Made by a program: the position numbers and the translations under genes. Below are positions 24,604 through 37,200 of a stretch of 64,000 bases of DNA, in pieces. Location of the stretch: assembly GCF_937616625.2 (NCBI RefSeq), contig NC_065570.1, positions 36,649,665 through 36,713,664 of the forward strand. The letters run 5' to 3'. How positions within the stretch are numbered: the first letter of the stretch is position 1; each line of letters begins with the position of its first letter. This stretch comes from Mercurialis annua. Taxonomy: Eukaryota > Streptophyta > Magnoliopsida > Malpighiales > Euphorbiaceae. The notes beneath the pieces were generated by a model. It was not told where the DNA came from and ran no database searches. It worked only from the letters and a program-made list of their open reading frames with translations.

Positions 24604-25346
24604 TTGGGTCAGTACTTTACAACCATGCTCACAAAAAGTTGTTGTTCTACGCCTTCTAGTACTACTCTTACTACTGTAAATAAAAATGATTATCTTTATG
24701 AGTTTACTTATCTTCCAGAAAATCAAAAAATATCTGATACAAAAGCCCCTCTTCTCAATCCTTATGATGCGTTTTCTAAAACCACTACCCCTTTTATCCA
24801 TAATATCAAGTCCTTGATAAAAAAAAGCCTTACAAACCTATCAAAGAATATGTTCAGTCGTCCAGCTTTGATCAATGCGCCATTCATGCTTCTCAAGCTG
24901 AACAATTCATTACTCTTGAGATTCCACCTGAATTTCTAAGAGTTTGGTTAGCTCAGGGTTATACTCATATTCACTTTGGAGCTATCCGACTTGGTCTCAG
25001 TTACCATGGTCGTGCCGGTCTACCAGTTTTTACAAGAATTGCTCTCGTAGATTCTCGGTACCTACAGTATCAACATGCAGTGATTGGTACGGTTGAAACT
25101 TCCTTGAATGCAGGCTCAGTGTTTTTCACCTTTTTCCCAAATTACAACCTTGCCCTCTCTGATCCGATGGCTCTTACGGCTTTAAAGGTGCAAATACAAA
25201 TTACTGGAGCTCAACAAGTTGCTGATTCAATTGCAGCTACTCTTCACTATCAAATGGTGTATCGTTTGCAAAACCATGCTTTAAACCTCACTTTACCCGC
25301 AAACCATAATGATGCCCTGTACTCCAGTATTCACAAAAAAACCTGA
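24604..25346 (+). pseudogene. Viral movement protein (30K superfamily), frameshifted
   Basis: The first ORF after the primer-binding site; starts are possible at 24604 (MGQYF) or 24625 (MLTKSC). The first frame runs to a run of eight A (24819-24826), after which homology continues in the next frame from about 24822 to a stop at 25344-25346. The second part holds the hallmark of 30K movement proteins: a hydrophobic strand ending in Asp (ALVDSRYLQY, Asp codon 25050-25052) followed by alternating hydrophobic strands. These proteins bind nucleic acid and open plasmodesmata for cell-to-cell movement. A second frame change lies between about 25309 and 25341, beside a run of seven A, and leads into the next segment. 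As read here, the protein cannot be made in one piece. Confidence 0.82.
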
Positions 25347-26517
25347 TGGCACTGTTGAAACGTCCTTTGCAAAACATGCTGATGTCACTCCTCAGGTATT
25401 TTCTACACAGTTCATGCTTGAACCATTTCCACAAGAAAAAGGAGTTCCTGTTGTCTCTTTTGATTTTGAAGGGCGTCCTATATATGCCTTTCAACGGGAT
25501 GGTCATTGTTTCTTCGATGCCTGTGATTGTGATGATTACTTAACGAATTCGGAGGATGAAGAAATCGAAGATGATCTCCAAAACTCAAGCTGTTGTTCTG
25601 AAGCTGATTTTCACAGGAGATATGATGACAATGATCCTTTTATTGGAATGCTTGGCCAACCATCTGGAAAATATGATTATTTAGTTTCATACTCTCCTCC
25701 AGCAGATTTGACAACGCCTTCCCCACAAAAACCATTAAACTCACCCTGTCATAATCCACCTAAACCACCAAAATCTTCACCACCACTTCCTTGCTACAAA
25801 AAAGCCCTAAAATGGATAAGGAAGGAAGAACCAATACATAGAAACCCTATTGTGACAGAAATCCCTCAAATCTGTATGTTTCAATCCCCTTCATATGAAA
25901 AGGAATACCCTCCTTTACCAGAAACCTTAACCTCCACCCAACCCATTAAATCAACCCCATTCATACAAAATCCCTCCACTGTCGAGCCAGATGGTACACT
26001 CAAACAGGTTTCTCAAGCAGAAGCAGTCTTGAACTGGCAAACACAAAATGCTATTGCTCAGAACCAAAAGCTCACTAAGCTTGAAGGAAAGATCGATCAA
26101 GTCTCTCTTAAACTCACTGATATTGATGACAAGTTTCAGAAAGATATCAAAAATAGAATCGCTGGTCTTCAAAGCAAAGTTCAAGCAGGCCAAGATGAGA
26201 TGAAGGTGTTAATTCAAAAATTATCTTTGAATGCTCTTGGTGCTAAGGAAATTGAAATAGGCAAATTGAAGGCAGACATTCAAGCCCTTGAAAAACATCT
26301 GAAGCAAAGATCTTCCTCTATGGATACATCAGATCCCTTAAACCCTTTTTCCTCCTTCTATACACAGAATTTTTCCTTGCCAACTACCACAAATAACCGT
26401 GTCTATGAGCTCAAAATGCCTTCTGAAGATGAGCTTAGAAGTCTTGGTCTTGAAAGAGAATTGTTTAATAAAAGGCTTCGAAAAGGAAAATTTCCATCCA
26501 CCAAAACAATTTCTTCA
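25309..26517 (+). CDS. Viral segment after the movement protein: acidic/Pro-rich linker and coiled coil
   Basis: Open frame starting formally at 25309 and running into satellite, where it stops at 26527-26529. It is probably the continuation of the movement-protein frame rather than an independent gene. Residues ~1-75 follow the movement-protein region. Residues ~75-105 are acidic, and ~125-225 are Pro/Ser-rich with the word YEKEYPPLPE (from ~25896) that I associate with petuvirus-type polyproteins. Residues ~234-335 form a heptad-like coiled coil rich in Gln, Leu, Lys and Asp. The last ~60 residues lead toward the coat-protein region, which in this insert lies at the opposite end (20098). 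The final three codons and stop are satellite, so the C-terminus is artificial. Confidence 0.75.
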
Positions 26518-26837
26518 GCGTCTTTCTGATTACCTAAGCATGGTTAGGTGATATTACGCAAAGCGTGCGTAATAAGTGACGCTAGATTAGTATGGCGCAT
26601 TTCAAGTCTCTTTAACGCGTCGTTTCGATTACTGTGCTTATGTCGCGTCACAAGTGTCTCTAACGCGTCGTTCTGATTACCTAAGCATGGTTAGATTATA
26701 TTACGCAAAGTGTGCTTGAAAAGTGACAATATGTTAGTATGTAGCATCTCAAGTCTTTTTAACGCGTCGTTCCGATTACCTAGGCATGGTTAGGTTATTT
26801 TATGCAAAGTGTGCGTGAAAAGTGACGCTAGATTAGT

Positions 26838-29800
26838 ATGCCGCGTCTCAAGTCTCTTTAATGCGTATTCCGATTACCTAAGATTGGTTAGGTTATATTA
26901 CGTGAAGTGTGCGTGAAAAGGGACGCTAGATTAGTATGTCGCGTCTCAAGTCTCTTTAACGCGTCTTTCCGATTATGTAAGCATGGTTAGGTTATATTAC
27001 GCAAAGTGTGCGTGAAAAGTGATGCTAGATTAATATGTCGCTACTCAAGTCTCTTTAATGCGTCATTCCGATTTCCTAAGCATGGTTAGGTTATAGTACG
27101 CAAAGTTTGCGTGAAAAGTGACGCTAGATTAGTATGTCGCCTCTGAAGTCTCTTTAACGCGTCGTTCCGATTATCTAAGCATGGTTAGGTTATTTTACGA
27201 AAAGTGTGCGTGAAAAATGACGCTACATTAGTATGTCGCGTCTCAAGTCTCTTTAACGCATTGTACCGATTACCTAAGAATGGCTAGGTTACTTCACGAA
27301 AAGTGTGCGTGAAAAGTAACAAACATTAGTATGTCGCGTCTCAAGTCTATTTAACGCGTCGTTCCGATAGACGCTAGATTAGTATGTCGCATCTCAATTC
27401 TCTTTAACGCGTTGTACCGATTACCTAAGGATGGTCAGGTTACATTACAGAAAGTGTACGTGAAAGTGACGCTAGATTAGCATGTTGCGTCTTAAGTCTA
27501 TTTAATGCGTTGTTCTAATTATCAAAGCATGGTTAGGTTATATTACGCGAAGTGTGCGTGAAAAGTTACGCTAGATTAGTATGTCGCGTCTCAATTCTCT
27601 TTAACGCGTTGTTCCGATTACCTAAGCATGGTTAGGTTATATTATGCAAAGTGTGCGTGAAAAGTTACGTTAGATTAGTATGTCGCGTCTCAAGTCTCTT
27701 TATCGCCTCTTTCCTATTACCTAGGCATGGTTAGGTTATATTACGCAAAGTGTGCGTGAAAAGCGACGCTAGATTAGTATGTGGCGTGGCAATTCTCTTT
27801 AACGCGTCGTTCTGATTATCTAAGCATATTTAGGTTATATTACGCAAAGTGTGCGTGAAAAGAGACGCTAGATTAGTATGTCGCGTCTTAAGTCTCTTTA
27901 GCGCAATGTTTCGATTTCCTAAGCATGATGAGGTTATTTTACGCAAAGTGTGCGTGAAAAGTGACGCTAGATTAGTATGTCGTGTCTCAATTCTCTTTTA
28001 CGTGTTATTCCAATTACCTATGGTCAAGTTATTTTACGCAAAGTGTGCCTGAAAAGTGACGCTAGATCTCAAGTCACTTTAATTCGTCGTTCTGATTACC
28101 ATACTTATGTCGCGTCACAAGTCTCTTTAACGCGTCGTTCTGATTACCTAAGCATAGTTAGGTTACATTACGCAAAGTGTGCGTGAAATTAGACGCTAGA
28201 TTAGTATTTCGCGTCTTAAGTCTCTTTAACACGTTGTTACATCACGCAAAGTGTGCGTGAAATTAGACGCTAGATTAGTATGTCGCGTCTTAAGTCTCTA
28301 TAACACGTTGTTCCGATTGTCTAAGCATGATTAGGTTATTTTACGGAAAGTGTGCGTGAAAAGTGACGCTAGATTAGTATGTCACGTCTCAATTCTCTTT
28401 AGCGTGTGGTTCCGATTACATAAGCATGGTCAGGTTATTTTACGCAAAGTGTGCCTGACAAGTGACGCTAAATTAGCATGTCGCGTCTTAAGTCACTTTA
28501 ACTCGTCGTTTGGATTACCATGCTTATGTTGCGTCACAAGTCACTCTGACGCGTCGTTTTGATTACCTTTAATGGTTAGGTCATATTACGCAAGTGTGCG
28601 TGAGAAATGACAATAGATTAGTATGTCTCATCTCACGTCTATTTAACGCGTCGTTCCGATTACCTAATCATGGTTAGGTTATATTACGCGAAGTGTGCGT
28701 GAAACGTTACGCTAGATAAGTATGTCGCATGGTTATGTTATATTATGCCAAGTGCGCGTTAAGTCGCTAGATTAGTATGTCGCGTCACAAGTATCCTAAA
28801 CGCAGTATTACGATTACTTAAGCATGGTCAAATTATATTACGCAAAGTGTGCTTAAAAAGTGACTTTAGATTAGTATGGCGCGTCTCAAGTCTCTTTAAC
28901 GTATCGTTTCGATTACCATGCTTATGTCACTTTACAAGTCTCTCTAACACGTCGTTCCGATTACCAAAGCATGGTTAGGTTGTATTACGCAAAGTGTGCG
29001 TGAAAAGTGACAATAGATTAGTATGTCAGGTTGCAAGTGTCTTTAGCATGCCGTTCCGATTACCTATGCATGGTTAGGTTATTTTACGCAGTGTGCATGA
29101 AAAGTGACGCTAGATTAGTATGTCGCGTCTCAAGTCTCTTTAACGCGTCGTTCCGATTACAAAAGCATGGTTAGGTTATATATTACGCAATGTGCGTGTG
29201 AAAACATTTGCTAGGTTAGTATTTCGTGTCTTAAGTCTCTTTAATGTATCATTTCGATTACCATGCTTATGTCGCTTTACAAGTCTCTCTAACACGTCGT
29301 TCCGATTACCAAAGCATGGTTAGGTTATATTATGCAAAGTGTGCGTGAAAAGTGACAATAGATTAGTATGTCGCGTTGCAAGTGTCTTTAACGCGTCGTT
29401 CCGATTACCTAAGCATGGTTAGGTTATGTTACGCAATAAGTCTCTCTATCACATTGTTCCAATTTCCTAATCTTGATTAGGTTGTATTACGCAAAGTGTG
29501 CGTGAAAAGTGACGCTAGATTAGTATGGCGTGTTTCAAGTCGCTTTAACGCGTCGTTTCGATTACTGTTCTTATGTCGCGTTAGAAGTGTTTGTAATGCG
29601 TCGTTCTGATTACCTAAGCATGGTTAGGTTATATTACGCAAAGTGTGCGTGAAAAGTGACAATAAATTAGCTTGTCGTGTCTCAAGTCTCTTTAACGCGT
29701 CGTTTCGATTACCTATGCATGGTTAGGTTATTTTATTCGAGATTAGTATGTCGTGTCTCGAGTCTTTTTAATGCGTATTCCGATTACCTAAGCGTGAATA

Positions 29801-32800
29801 GGTTATATTACGTAAAGAGTGCATGAAAAGTGAAACTAGATTAGTATGTCGCGTCTCAAGTCTCTTTAATGCGTCGTTCCGATTACCTAAGCATGGTTAG
29901 GTTATATTACTCAAAGTGTGCATGAAAACTGGCGCTAGATTAATATGTCGTTACTCAAGTCTCTTTAACGCATCGTTTTGATTTCCTAAAAATGGTTAGG
30001 TTATATTACGCAAAGCGTGCGTAAAAAGTGACGCTAGATTAGTATTGCGCGTTTCAAGTCTCTTTAATGCGTTGTTTCGATTACCATGCTTATGTCGCGT
30101 TACAAGTGTCTCATTAATGCGTCGTTCGATTACCATGCTTATGTCGCGTAACAAGTGTCTCTTTAATGCGTCGTTTCGATTACCATGCTTATGTCGCGTC
30201 ACAAGTGTCTCTAATGCGTCGTTCTGATTACTTAAGCATGGTTAGGTTATATTACGCAAAGTGTTCATGAAAAGTGAAAATAGATTAGTATGTCGCATCT
30301 CATGTCTCTTTAACCCGTCATTCCGATTACCTAAGCATGGTTAGGTTATTTTACACAAAGTGTGCGTGAAAAGTGACGCTAGATTTGTTTGTCGCGTCTC
30401 AAGTCCCTTTATCTAAGCATGGTTAGATTATATTACGCAAAGTGTGCGTGAAAAGTGACGCTAGATTAGTATGTCATGTCTCAAGTCTCTTTAACGCGTC
30501 GTTCCCATGACCAAAGCATGGTTATGTTAAAACTGTCGTTTACTAGTATGTCGCGTCACAAGTCTTCTTAACACGTTGTTACGATTACTTAAGCATGGTT
30601 AAGTAATATTACGCAAAGTGTGCGTAAAAAGTGACGTTAGATTAGTATTGCGCGTCTCAAGTCTCTTTAACGTATCGTTTCGATTACCATACTTATGTCA
30701 CGTTACAAGTCTCTCTAACACATCGTTCCGATTACAAAAGCATGGTTAGGTTATATTACGCAAAGTGTCTGTGAAAAGTGACAATCGATTAGTATGTCGT
30801 GTCTCAAGTCTCTGTAACGCGTCGTTTCGATTACCTAAGCATGTTAAGATTATATTAAGCAAAGTGTGTGTGAAAAGTGACGCTAGATTAGTATGTCACG
30901 TCTCAAGTCTCTTTAACGCGTCGTTCCGATTACCAAAGCATGTTTATGTTATATGATGCCAAGTGCGCGTTAAAAGTGTTGCTAGATTAGTATGTCGAAT
31001 CACAAGTCTCCTTAACGTGTTGTTACGATTACCTAAGTATGGTTAAGTTATATTACGCAAAGTGTGCGTGAAAAGTGACGCTAGATTAGTATGTTGCGTC
31101 TCAAGTATCTTTAACGCGTCGTTACGATTACCAAAGCATGGTTATGATATATTTCGCCAAGTGCGCGTTAAAAGTGTCGGTAGATTAGTATGACGCGTCA
31201 CAAGTCTCTTTAACGCGTTGTTATGATTACCCAAGCATGGTTAAGTTATATTACGCAAAGTATGCGTAAAAAGTCTCTTGAACGCGTCGTTTTGATTACC
31301 ATGCTTATGTCACGATACAAATCTCTCCAACACGTCGTGCCGATTACCAACGCATGGTTAGGTTATATTACGCAAAGTGTGCGTAATAAGTGACAATAGA
31401 TTAGTATGTCTCGCAAGTCTATTTAATGTGTCATTCCGATTACCTAAGCATGGTTAGGTTATTTTACGCAGAGTGTACGTGAAAAGTGACGCTAGATTAG
31501 TATGTCGCTTCTTAAGTCCCTTTAACGCGTGTTCCGATTACCTAAGTATGGTTAGGTTATATAGCACAAAGTGTGCGTTAAAAGTGACGCTAGATGTCGC
31601 GTCTCAAGTCTCTTTAAAGCGTCGTTCCGATTACCAAAGCATGGTTAGGTTATATTGCGCAATGTGTGCGTGAAATCTGTTGCTAGGTTAGTATGTCGCG
31701 TCTCAACTCTCTTTAAAGCGTTGTTCCGATTACCTAATCATGGTTAGGTTGTATTACGCAATGTGTGCGTGAAAAGTGACGCTAGATTAGTATGTCGCGT
31801 CTCAAGTATCTTTAACGCGTCGTTATGATTATCTAAGCATGGCTAGGTTATATTACGCAAAGCGTACGTAAAAAGTGACGCTAGATTAGTATGGCGCGTT
31901 TCAAGTGTCTTTAACGCGTCGTTTCGATTACTGTGCTTATATCGCGTCACAAAAGTGCGTGAAAAGTGACAATAGATTATTCTCTCTCGTTTCAAGTCTC
32001 TTTAACGCGTCGTTCTGATTACCTAGGCATGGTTAAGTTATTTAACGCAAAGTGTGTGTGAAAAGTGATGCTAGATTGGTATGTGACTCAAGTCAAGTGC
32101 GTATTACGATTACCTAAGCATGGTTAGGTATATTACGAAGAGTGTGCGTGAAAAGTGACGCTAGTTTAGTATGTCGCATCTCAAGTCTCTTTAACGCGTC
32201 GTTGCTATTACCTAAGCATGGTTGGGTTATTTTACGCAATGTGTGCGTGAAAACTGTTGCAAGGTTAGTATGTCGCGTCCCAAGTCTCTCTAAAGCGTCG
32301 TTCCGATTATTTAAGCATGGTTAGGTCATATTACGTAAAATGTGCGTGAAAAGTAACGCTAGAATAGTATGTCGCATCTCAAGTCTCTTTAACGCGTCGT
32401 TTCGATTACCTAAGCATGGTTAGGTTATATTACACAATGTGTGCGTGAAAACTGTTGATAGGTTAGTATGTCGCGTCACAAGTCTCTCTAACGCATCGTT
32501 CTGATTACCAAAGCATGGTTAGGTTATATTACGCAAAATGTACCCGAAAAGTGACGCTAGAATAGTATGTCGTGTCTCAAGTCTCTTTAAAGCGTCGTTT
32601 TTATTAGCTAAGCATAGTTAGGTTATAATACGCAAAGTGTGCGTAAAAAGTGACGCTAGATTAGTATGGCACGTTTCAAGTCTCTTTAACGCGTCTTTTC
32701 AATTACCATTGTCGCGTCACAAGTTTCTCTAACGTGTCGTTCTGATTACCTAAGCATGGTTAGGTTATATTACGCAAAGTGTGCGTGAAAATTGACAATA

Positions 32801-34250
32801 TATTAGTATGTCGTGTCTCAAGTCTCTAAAACGCGTCGTTCCGATTACCTAAGCATGGTTAGGTTATATTACGCAAAGTGTGCGTCAAAAGTTACGCTAG
32901 ATTAGTATGTCGTGTCTAAAGTCTCTTTAACGCGTCGTTCCGATTACCAAAACATGGTTATGTTATATTACGCCAAGTGCGCCTTAAAAGCGTCGCTAGA
33001 TTAGTATGTCACGCACAAGTCTCTTTAACGCGTTGTTACGATTACCTAAGCATGGTTAAGTTATATTACGCAAAGTGTGCGTAAAAAGTGACCTCAAGTC
33101 TCTTTAACGCATCTTTGTCACGTTACAGGCCTCTCTAACACGTCGTTCTGATTACCAAAGCATGGTTAAGTCTCTTAATCGTATCGTTCCGATTACCTAA
33201 GCATGGTTAGGTTATTTTACGCGAAGTGTGCGTGAAAAGTGACGTTAGATTAGTATGTCGCGCTCTTAAGTCTCTTTAACGCGTCGTACCGATTACCAAA
33301 GCATGGTTCGATTATATTACGCAATGTGTGCGTGAAAACTGTTGCTAGGTTAGTATGTCGATCTCAAGTCTCTTTAAAGCGTCGTTCCAATTACCTAATC
33401 ATGGTTAGGTCGTATTACGCAAAGTTTGCATGAAAAGTGACGCTAGATTAGTATGTCGCGTCTCAAGTTTCTTTAACGCGTCGATCCATTCACCTAAGCA
33501 TGGTTAGGTTATATTACGCAAAGCGTCCGTAAAAAGTGGCGCTAGATTAGTATGGCGCGTTTCAAGTCTCTTTAACGCGTCGTTCTGATACCTAAGCATG
33601 GTTAAGTTATATTACCAAAAGTGTGTGTGAAAAGTGACGCTAGATTAGTATGTCGCTCTCAAGTCTCTTTAACGCTTCGTTCCGTTTACTAAAGCATGGT
33701 TAGGTTATATTACGCAATGTGTGCTTGAAATCTTTTGCTAGGTTAGTATGTCGTGTCTCAAGTGTCTTTAAAGCGTCTTTCCGATTACCTAATCATGGTT
33801 AGGTTGTATTATGCAAAGTGTGCGTGAAAAGTGACGGATATATTAGTATGTCGCGTCTCAAGTCTCTTTAACGCGTCGTTCCGATTACCTAAGCATGGTT
33901 AGGTAGTGTGCGTGAAAAGTAACCGTAGATTAGTATGTCGCGTCTCAAGTCTCTTTAACTCGTCGTTCCGATTACCTAAGCATGGTTTAGTTATATTACG
34001 CAAAGTGTAAGTGAAAAGTGACGCTAAATTAGTATGTTATGTCTCAAGTCTCTTTAACGCGTCGTTTCGATTACTGTGCTTATGTCGCGTCACATGTGTT
34101 TCTAACGCGTCGTTCTGATTACCTATGCATGGTTAGATTTTATTACGCAAAGTGTGCGTGAAAAGTGACAATAGATTAGTATGTAGCATCTCAAGTCTTT
34201 TTAACGCGTCGTTCCGATTACCTAGGCATGGTTAGGTTATTTTACGAAAA
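26838..34250 (+). repeat. Long-range satellite duplication, copy 1 (partner 55991-62280)
   Basis: A series of colinear matches ties this stretch to 55991-62280 at offsets of 28-29 kb. Examples are ATGCCGC..TTTAATGCGTATTCC at 26838/55991, GCGCAATGTTTCGATT at 27901/57031 and the AGTGTCGGTAGATTAGTATG variant near 31176/59289. Similarity looks like mid to high 90s percent with several deletions. It begins ~320 bp to the right of the viral insert, and the partner has no viral sequence. Confidence 0.75.
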
Positions 34251-37200
34251 GTGTGCGTGAAAAGTGACGCTAGATTGGTATGACGCGTCTCAAGTCTCTT
34301 TAATACGTATTCCGATTACCTAAGCATGGTTAGATTATATTACGTAAAGTGTGCGTGAAAGGTGACGCTACATTAGTATGTCGCGTCTCAAGTCTCTTTA
34401 ACGCGACTTTCCGATTACGTAAGCATGGTTAGGTAATATTACGCAAAGTGTGCGGGAAACGTGACGCTAGATTAATATGTCGCTACTCAAGTCTATTTGA
34501 TGCGTCGTTCCGATTACCTAAGCATGGTTAGGTGATATTACGCAAAGTGTAAGTGAAAAGTGACGCTAAATTAGTATGTTATGTCTCAAGTCTCTTTAAC
34601 GCGTCGTTTCGATTACTGTGCTTATGTCGCGTCACATGTGTTTCTAACGCGTCGTTCTGATAACGCGTCGTTCCGATTACCTAAGCATGGTTAGGTTATA
34701 TTAGCAAAGAGTGCGTGAATAGTGACGCTAGATTAGTATGTCGCGTCTCAAGTCTCTTTAACGCGTCGTTCCGATTACCTAAGCAAGGCTAGGTTATATT
34801 ATGCAATGTGTGCGTGAAAACTGTTGTAAGGTTAGTATGTTGCTCTTCAACGCATCGTTCCGATTACCTAAGCATGGTTAGGTTATATTACGCAAAGAGT
34901 GCGTGAATAGTGACGCTAGATTAGTATGTCGCGTCTCAAGTCTCTTTAAAGCGTCGTTCCGATTGCCTAAGCATGGTTAGGTTATATTACGCAAAGTGTG
35001 AGTGAAAAGTGACGCTAAATTAGTATGACGCATCTCAAGTCATTTTAACGTGTCGTTCCGATTCCCAAAGCATGGTTAGGTTATATTACGCAAAGTGTGC
35101 GTAAAAATTGACGATAGATTTGTATGGCGCGTTTCAAGACTCTTTAAGGCGTCGTTTCGATTACCATGCTAATGCCGTTTAACAAGTGTCTCTAACGCGT
35201 CGTTCTGATTCCCTTAGCATGGTTAGGTTATTATGCAAAGTGTGCGTGAAAAGTGACGCTACATTAGAATTCCGCGCCTCAAGTCTCTATTACGCGTCGT
35301 TCCGATTACCTAAGTGCGTGAATAGTGACGCTATATTAGTATGTCACCTCACAAGTCTCTCTAACGCCTCGTTCCGATAACCTATGCATGGCTAGGTTAT
35401 ATTAAGCAAAGTGCGCTTGAAAAATGACGCCAGATTAGTATGTCGCGTCGCAAGTCTCTCTAACACGTCGTTCCGATTACCTAAGCATGGTTAGGTTGTT
35501 ATACGCAAAGTGTGGGTGAAAGTTGACGCAATGCATCGTTCCGATTACCTAAGCATGGTTTTGTTATATTACATAAAGTGTGCGTGAAAAGTAACAATAG
35601 ATCAGTATGTTGCGTATCAAGTCTCTTCAACGCGTTGTTTCGATTACCTAAGCATAATTATGTTATTTTACGCAAAGTGTGCTTGAAAAGTAACGCTAGA
35701 TTAGTATGTCAAATCTCAAGTATCTTTAACGCGTGTTCCGATTACCTAGGCATGGTTAGGTTATATTACGCAAATTGTACGTGAAAAGTGACGCTATATT
35801 AGTATGTCGCTTCTCAAGTCTCTTTAACGCCCGATTACGTAAGCATGGTTAGGTTATATTTCGTAAAGTGTGCTTGAAAAGTGACGCTAGATTAGTATGT
35901 CGCGTCTCAAGTCTCTTTAATGCGTCGTTCTGATTACCTAAGCATGGTTAGGTTATATTACGTAAAATGTGCATGAAAAGTGACAAGTATGTTGCGTCTC
36001 AAGTCTCTTTAAGGCGTCGGTTCGATTATCATGCGTATGTCGCATCACAAGTCTCTCTAACGCAGCGTTCCGATTAGCGAAGCATGGTTATTAGGTTATA
36101 TTACGCAAAATGTGCATGAAAAGTGACACTAGATTAGTATGTCGCGTCTCAAGTGTCTTTAACGCGTCGTTCCGATTACCTAAGCATGGTTAGGTTATAT
36201 TACGCAAAGAGTGCGTAAAATGTGATGCTAGATTAGTATGGCGCGTTTCAAGTCTCTTTAACACGTCGTTTCGATTACCATGATTATGTCGCGTCACTAG
36301 TGTCTCTAACGTGTCGTTCTGATTACCTAAGCGTGGTTGATTATATTACGCAAAGTGTGCGTGAAAAGTGACCATAACCTAGTATGTCGCTTCTTAATTC
36401 CCTACGTGTCGTTCCAATTACCTAAGCATGGTTAAGTTATTTTACGCAAAGTGTGCATGAAAAGTGCACTAGATTAGTATGTCGCTTCTCAAGTCTCTTT
36501 AACGCGTGTTTCGATTTCTTAAGCATGGTAAGGTTATATTACGCAAAGTGTGCATGAAAAGTGACGCTAGATTAGTATGTCACGACTCAAGTCTCTTTAA
36601 CGCGTCGTTCCGATTACCTAAGCATGGTTAGGTTATATTACGCAAAGTGTGCACGAAAAGGGACGCTAGATTAGTATATCGCGTCTCAAGTCTCTTTAAT
36701 GCGTCGTTCCGATTACCTAAGCATAGTTAGGTTATATTACGCAAAGTGTGCGTGAAAAATGTTGTTAGAGTAGTATGGCGCGTCCTAAGTTTCTTTAATG
36801 TGTCGTTCCGATAACCTAAGCAAGGTTAGGATTTATTACGCAAAGTGTGCGTGAAAAGTGACGCTAGATTAGTATGTCATGTCGTAACTCTATTTAATGC
36901 GTCGTTCGGATTACCTAAGCATGGTTAGGTTATTTTACGCAAAGTATGCGTGAAAAGTGAAGCTAGATTAGTATGTCGGGTCTCAAGTCTCTTTAACGCG
37001 TTGTTCTGATTACCTAAGCATGGTTATGTTATATTACTCCAAGTGCGCGTTAAAAGAGTCGCTAGATTAGTATGTCGCGTCACAAGTCTCTTTCACGATT
37101 CGTTACGATTACCTAAGCATGGTTAGTTATATTATGCAAAGTGTGCGTAAAAAGTGACGCTAGATTAGTATGGCGCGTCTCAAGTCTCTTTAGCGCGTCG

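Larger units (their letters stand above)
20098..26517 (+). mobile_element. Endogenous pararetrovirus (Caulimoviridae, petuvirus/florendovirus-like), one permuted genome unit
   Basis: A non-satellite insert of about 6.42 kb carries the full set of caulimovirid functions: coat protein with zinc knuckle, aspartic protease, reverse transcriptase, RNase H, a second ORF, a TATA/poly(A)/tRNA-Met non-coding region, and a 30K-type movement protein. There are no LTRs, integrase or terminal repeats. The order is circularly permuted, with the break between the coiled-coil region (right end) and the coat-protein region (left end). Both ends are in the same reading phase, as expected if a circular genome opened inside one long ORF. 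Satellite flanks show no clear target duplication; roughly 36 bp of one monomer seems missing. Three frameshifts interrupt the long ORF, at ~22112-22121, ~24819-24826 and ~25309-25341. The genus assignment is inferred from layout only. Confidence 0.92.

Noticed and set aside
24604..24939. A separate 111-residue gene before the movement protein
   Set aside because: Its last part after the A-run at 24819-24826 has no sense in context, while the movement-protein similarity continues in the next frame; it is one frameshifted gene.
20098..26517. Ty3/gypsy LTR retrotransposon
   Set aside because: RT and RNase H are related, but there are no LTRs and no integrase, while a 30K movement protein and a single non-coding region with promoter, poly(A) signal and primer site are present.
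27849..28562. Open frames of the MCVKSDARLVCRV type, here and at dozens of other places, as a repeated small protein family
   Set aside because: They are translations of the 99 bp satellite, which is 33 codons long and therefore stays in frame. They start and stop at random variant sites, and the opposite strand is often open too.
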